A stretch of DNA of 64,000 bases from Candidatus Poribacteria bacterium. Lineage in GTDB: Bacteria; Poribacteria; WGA-4E; JAJDTR01. The position numbers and the translations under genes were made by a program. This document shows, one piece after another, positions 61,547-64,000 of the stretch. How positions within the stretch are numbered: position 1 is the stretch's first letter; each line of letters starts with the position of its first letter. The stretch is taken from assembly GCA_028820655.1 (NCBI GenBank), contig JAPPIK010000033.1, positions 1 to 64,000 on the forward strand, written 5' to 3'. Below the pieces are notes generated by a model. It searched no databases, was not told the origin of the DNA, and was given only the letters and a program-made list of their open reading frames with translations.

Positions 61547-64000
61547 CTACTTCACGATGACCATCCGACGGGTGGCTGAGAACTCGCCCGCCTGGAGATG
61601 ATAGAAGTAGAGACCGCTGGAGACCTGCTCACCGAAGTTGTTCCGGCCATCCCAGTAGATGGCGTCCGAACGTCCTTCGTAGACAGCCGCCGGCGTGAAG
61701 CCAACGTCGATGCTGCGGACGAGGCGGCCGTGCGTCCCGTAGATGCTCAAGGAGACGTTGCTGTCTTTTGCGAGACGGAACGGAATCCACGTTTCGGGAT
61801 TGAACGGATTCGGATAGTTCGACAGCAGTTCGGTCTGCGCCGGGATCTCGTAGGTCACGAGGTCGGGCAGGCTGATGCTGCCGTCAAGCACATCTTCAGC
61901 CGTCACAACGTGCTGTACCGAACGGATACCGAGCAACGGATTGGCGGAATCGGCACTGATTTCCAGCCGGTCGCCCACCTTCGCGGCGGTCGCGTCGAAC
62001 TTCACGAAGGTCATATCGTATGCGTCGGTTGCGAAGGTACTACCGAGAACGAGGCCGCTGGTCAGGTTTTTGACGGAGACGTTGAGACCGTCAAGCGCCA
62101 TCATGCCGGCTTCGTCCACCAACTGCCCGCGCACGTGCAGCACGGAGGTGCTTGTCGGGCTGAGCGCGACCGGAGCGGTGCTGCTCGTGCCCCCACCGTC
62201 GTTCTGCCACGCGGTGCCGGGTACTTGCAACATCACGGCGTCGCTGGTGATGACGATGTAGCCTCTGCCGCCCATGACGGGACCGTCGGTATCGGTGCCA
62301 GCCACGACGGTCTTGAACTCACCGCCCTCCATGATCAGGATGCTCGTGATACCCGGGAATAACAGGTTATCAATCGCGTCACTAATCATGGACAGGACAC
62401 CCGTATCAAGCGGCACACCGACCAGATTCACCCCTTTACGGAGGTTCAAGGCGGCTGATCCGTTCATTCCGAGCGCTTCGCCCTTGAGGGCAAGCGACTT
62501 GGGTGCGCTCATGCTGACAATCAGACCGGTATCGTCGGCGATCATCATGTCGCCGAACGCCATACCCGGCGCGTCGTCACCCAAGTAACTATCAAATTTG
62601 ACGCCGTCGCCAGTCGTGGTGATGTAGTTGACCGCGTCGCCCAAGGCGTTGAAGAGGTCGCGAACGGTGTTGATCTCCATGTCCACGCCGTCCACTTGTT
62701 CTACGTCAAGCGGGATGTGGATCATGCTGCGGCCCATCGGAATATCGAGCGTGAACTCGTATCCCGGCGGCTCGATGGTCAACATCGCGGTATCCATCTT
62801 CGTGCCGAGTGTGACGGTGACGGTGTACTCGCCCGCCGTGTGCGCCTCATTAAGCATGAGACCGGCGCTGTAACTGCCAGCCATTTCCGCATCTTCAACC
62901 AGCGTCAACTGGGCAATCACTCCGCTCTCGGTATTCTCGATCACGGCGGTCGGCGTTGCGCCTTCGGAACCTTCGGCTTTCACCCAGATCTCGACACCCG
63001 CCTTCGCGGTGGAAGGCTCGACCATGACACTGGTCAGTTCGCTCGGGTCGTTCTCCAAGGTGACCATCGTGGAATCGCTGTGCATATTGCCGATCCGATC
63101 CATGGCGGTGACGGTGATGGTGTACTCGCCGTCTTCCGCTGTGTTGGGCACGTCGGCATCGTCGGCAGTGATGGTGACGATTGTGAACCAGGTTCCCGGA
63201 GAAGCCTCCAGTTCTTGCATCGGAATCGCCTCGGTTTGGTTCGAATCCAATCCGCCGAGCATCGCCGTAACCCCGCCCTCGGCAAGTGCCACCATGGAGT
63301 CGTTCAAAGCGACATTTGCGGAGAGCGTGAAGGAATCGCCGTTCACGACCACGTCTTCGGACGATTCGACGTTGCTGACCGTCGGCGGATCCTGGTCGTT
63401 GATGACCTCGAAGGACACGGAGTCGCTGCGGCCCGCGATCGTCAGGGAAACCATGACTGCGCCTTCAGGAAGATCTGCCGGCAACGTGATTTCACGTGAG
63501 AATTTCTGGCTGCCGTCAACCGGGTCGCCCACCGGATCCATCCCCTTCTCCACGTTGACCGTATTATCGTCGGCGTTAACATAGGAGAACGTCAGTGTCG
63601 CCGGACCGTCCTCATCACCCGTGGCGGACACGGTAACCATCATACCGGCGCTTGCGGGATCCGGATCGACCGACTTCGCGGTGATACCGGACTTGACCGA
63701 TACAGCGACTGACACGTCGTCGAGACCCATAGCGCTCGCCGTTATCATGGTATCTGCTTGACCGGTGTTGTTGTAGGTCGCAGACCCGGAATGTCCGTCC
63801 GCCGGAATGGTGATGGATGCCGGATCGAAGGTGCCGCCCGCTTTGCCGTCATCAAGGGTGATAACGATGGGATCAATGGTTTGGCCCTCGGAATCGGTGC
63901 CATCGCCGTCATCCCACAACGTCACGGTGACGGTGATGCTCTCGTCGACAAAGATAGTTGCGGGATCCGGGTCGGTGGCAATCGCCAACGCGGTGATGGG
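61547..64000 (-). CDS. Large secreted Ig-like protein with sorting-type C-terminal domain (5' end outside window)
   Basis: The frame is open to the window edge; 817 residues are visible. The N-terminal part seen here has several Ig/cadherin-like domains (GGTFDPASITIPADG, DGEYTITVTAMDRIGN, AGEYTVTVTL). From about residue 420 there is a less repetitive region (MGRSMIHIPLDVEQVDGVD) that often precedes the tail. The last 95 residues are the FlgD/type-9-like sorting domain: LLSNYPNPFNPETWIPFRLA, DAIYWDGRNNFGEQVSSG and LYFYHLQAGEFSATRRMVIVK. It is likely exported and attached to the surface. It could be as large as the giant gene; the full size is not known. Confidence 0.82.
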   Translation of the reverse strand, partial: PITALAIATDPDPATIFVDESITVTVTLWDDGDGTDSEGQTIDPIVITLDDGKAGGTFDPASITIPADGHSGSATYNNTGQADTMITASAMGLDDVSVAVSVKSGITAKSVDPDPASAGMMVTVSATGDEDGPATLTFSYVNADDNTVNVEKGMDPVGDPVDGSQKFSREITLPADLPEGAVMVSLTIAGRSDSVSFEVINDQDPPTVSNVESSEDVVVNGDSFTLSANVALNDSMVALAEGGVTAMLGGLDSNQTEAIPMQELEASPGTWFTIVTITADDADVPNTAEDGEYTITVTAMDRIGNMHSDSTMVTLENDPSELTSVMVEPSTAKAGVEIWVKAEGSEGATPTAVIENTESGVIAQLTLVEDAEMAGSYSAGLMLNEAHTAGEYTVTVTLGTKMDTAMLTIEPPGYEFTLDIPMGRSMIHIPLDVEQVDGVDMEINTVRDLFNALGDAVNYITTTGDGVKFDSYLGDDAPGMAFGDMMIADDTGLIVSMSAPKSLALKGEALGMNGSAALNLRKGVNLVGVPLDTGVLSMISDAIDNLLFPGITSILIMEGGEFKTVVAGTDTDGPVMGGRGYIVITSDAVMLQVPGTAWQNDGGGTSSTAPVALSPTSTSVLHVRGQLVDEAGMMALDGLNVSVKNLTSGLVLGSTFATDAYDMTFVKFDATAAKVGDRLEISADSANPLLGIRSVQHVVTAEDVLDGSISLPDLVTYEIPAQTELLSNYPNPFNPETWIPFRLAKDSNVSLSIYGTHGRLVRSIDVGFTPAAVYEGRSDAIYWDGRNNFGEQVSSGLYFYHLQAGEFSATRRMVIVK

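Noticed and set aside
61598-63499. Plus-strand frames of 254 and 267 codons over the second CTD-tailed gene
   Set aside because: Shadow frames; the minus strand has clear signal-type and sorting-type domains.

Overview
The window looks like a piece of a Candidatus Poribacteria genome or a close relative; this is an inference from protein style, not a database result. The clues are two secreted proteins ending in paired calcium-loop repeats of the type DxNGDGVVNILDLVxVAxxLG, FlgD/type-9-like C-terminal tails around NYPNPFNPETWIPF and YWDGRNNFGE, several Gfo/Idh/MocA oxidoreductases and a formylglycine-enzyme-like protein. It is a bacterial chromosome: it carries minCDE, hup, cmk, miaA and a selenocysteine tRNA. 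No phage, insertion sequence or CRISPR array is visible. By eye the G+C content is clearly higher in the last third (about 43-64 kb) than in the first 30 kb.

Layout. 0-5.5 kb: the end of a dockerin-type secreted protein, an amidohydrolase, a thioredoxin-reductase-like flavoprotein, a second dockerin-type protein and a D-cysteine desulfhydrase-like PLP enzyme. 5.8-9.1 kb: a well-formed sigma-70 promoter drives a lactate-racemase-like larA followed by minC, minD and minE, giving an apparent larA-minCDE operon. 9-20 kb: a HAD phosphatase, an orphan sugar-type ABC ATPase with its own promoter, a DGK1/VTE5-type membrane kinase, two Gfo/Idh/MocA enzymes, a cytidylate-kinase-like protein, an MFS carrier, a four-fold repeated membrane protein, a PgsA-like enzyme and a lone Lon-N domain protein. 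20-28.7 kb: an NtrC-type regulator, an FGE-like protein and miaA in a tight series, then a fatty-acid-hydroxylase family protein, an FbpB-type double permease, cmk-plsC with an ATGA overlap, and a VOC protein. 28.8-30.8 kb: an S9 peptidase.

30.8-38.7 kb is one co-directional minus-strand run with gaps of 26 to 81 bases: GHMP sugar kinase, MoxR ATPase, UDP-glucose dehydrogenase, DUF309 protein, selA, selB and tRNA-Sec. It provides Sec charging and delivery, but selD and any selenoprotein lie elsewhere. 39-46.8 kb: hup, an ABC-2 exporter pair, an argF-type carbamoyltransferase with an unusual ornithine-side motif, a DUF5916-type outer membrane protein, a CDP-alcohol phosphatidyltransferase and a degenerate AccA-like protein.

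46.9-64 kb is the most unusual part, a minus-strand cell-surface locus. In the direction of transcription it holds a large Ig-type protein with a sorting-type tail (cut by the window edge), a terminator, two related small membrane-anchored coiled-coil proteins, a 3658-residue giant repeat protein with the same kind of tail, a PorV-family outer membrane protein, a LysM/coiled-coil protein and a terminator. The spaces around the giant gene are dense with short palindromic repeats. PorV proteins carry CTD-tailed cargo in type 9 secretion, so this neighbourhood reads as a secretion or display module for giant surface proteins. That functional link is inference.
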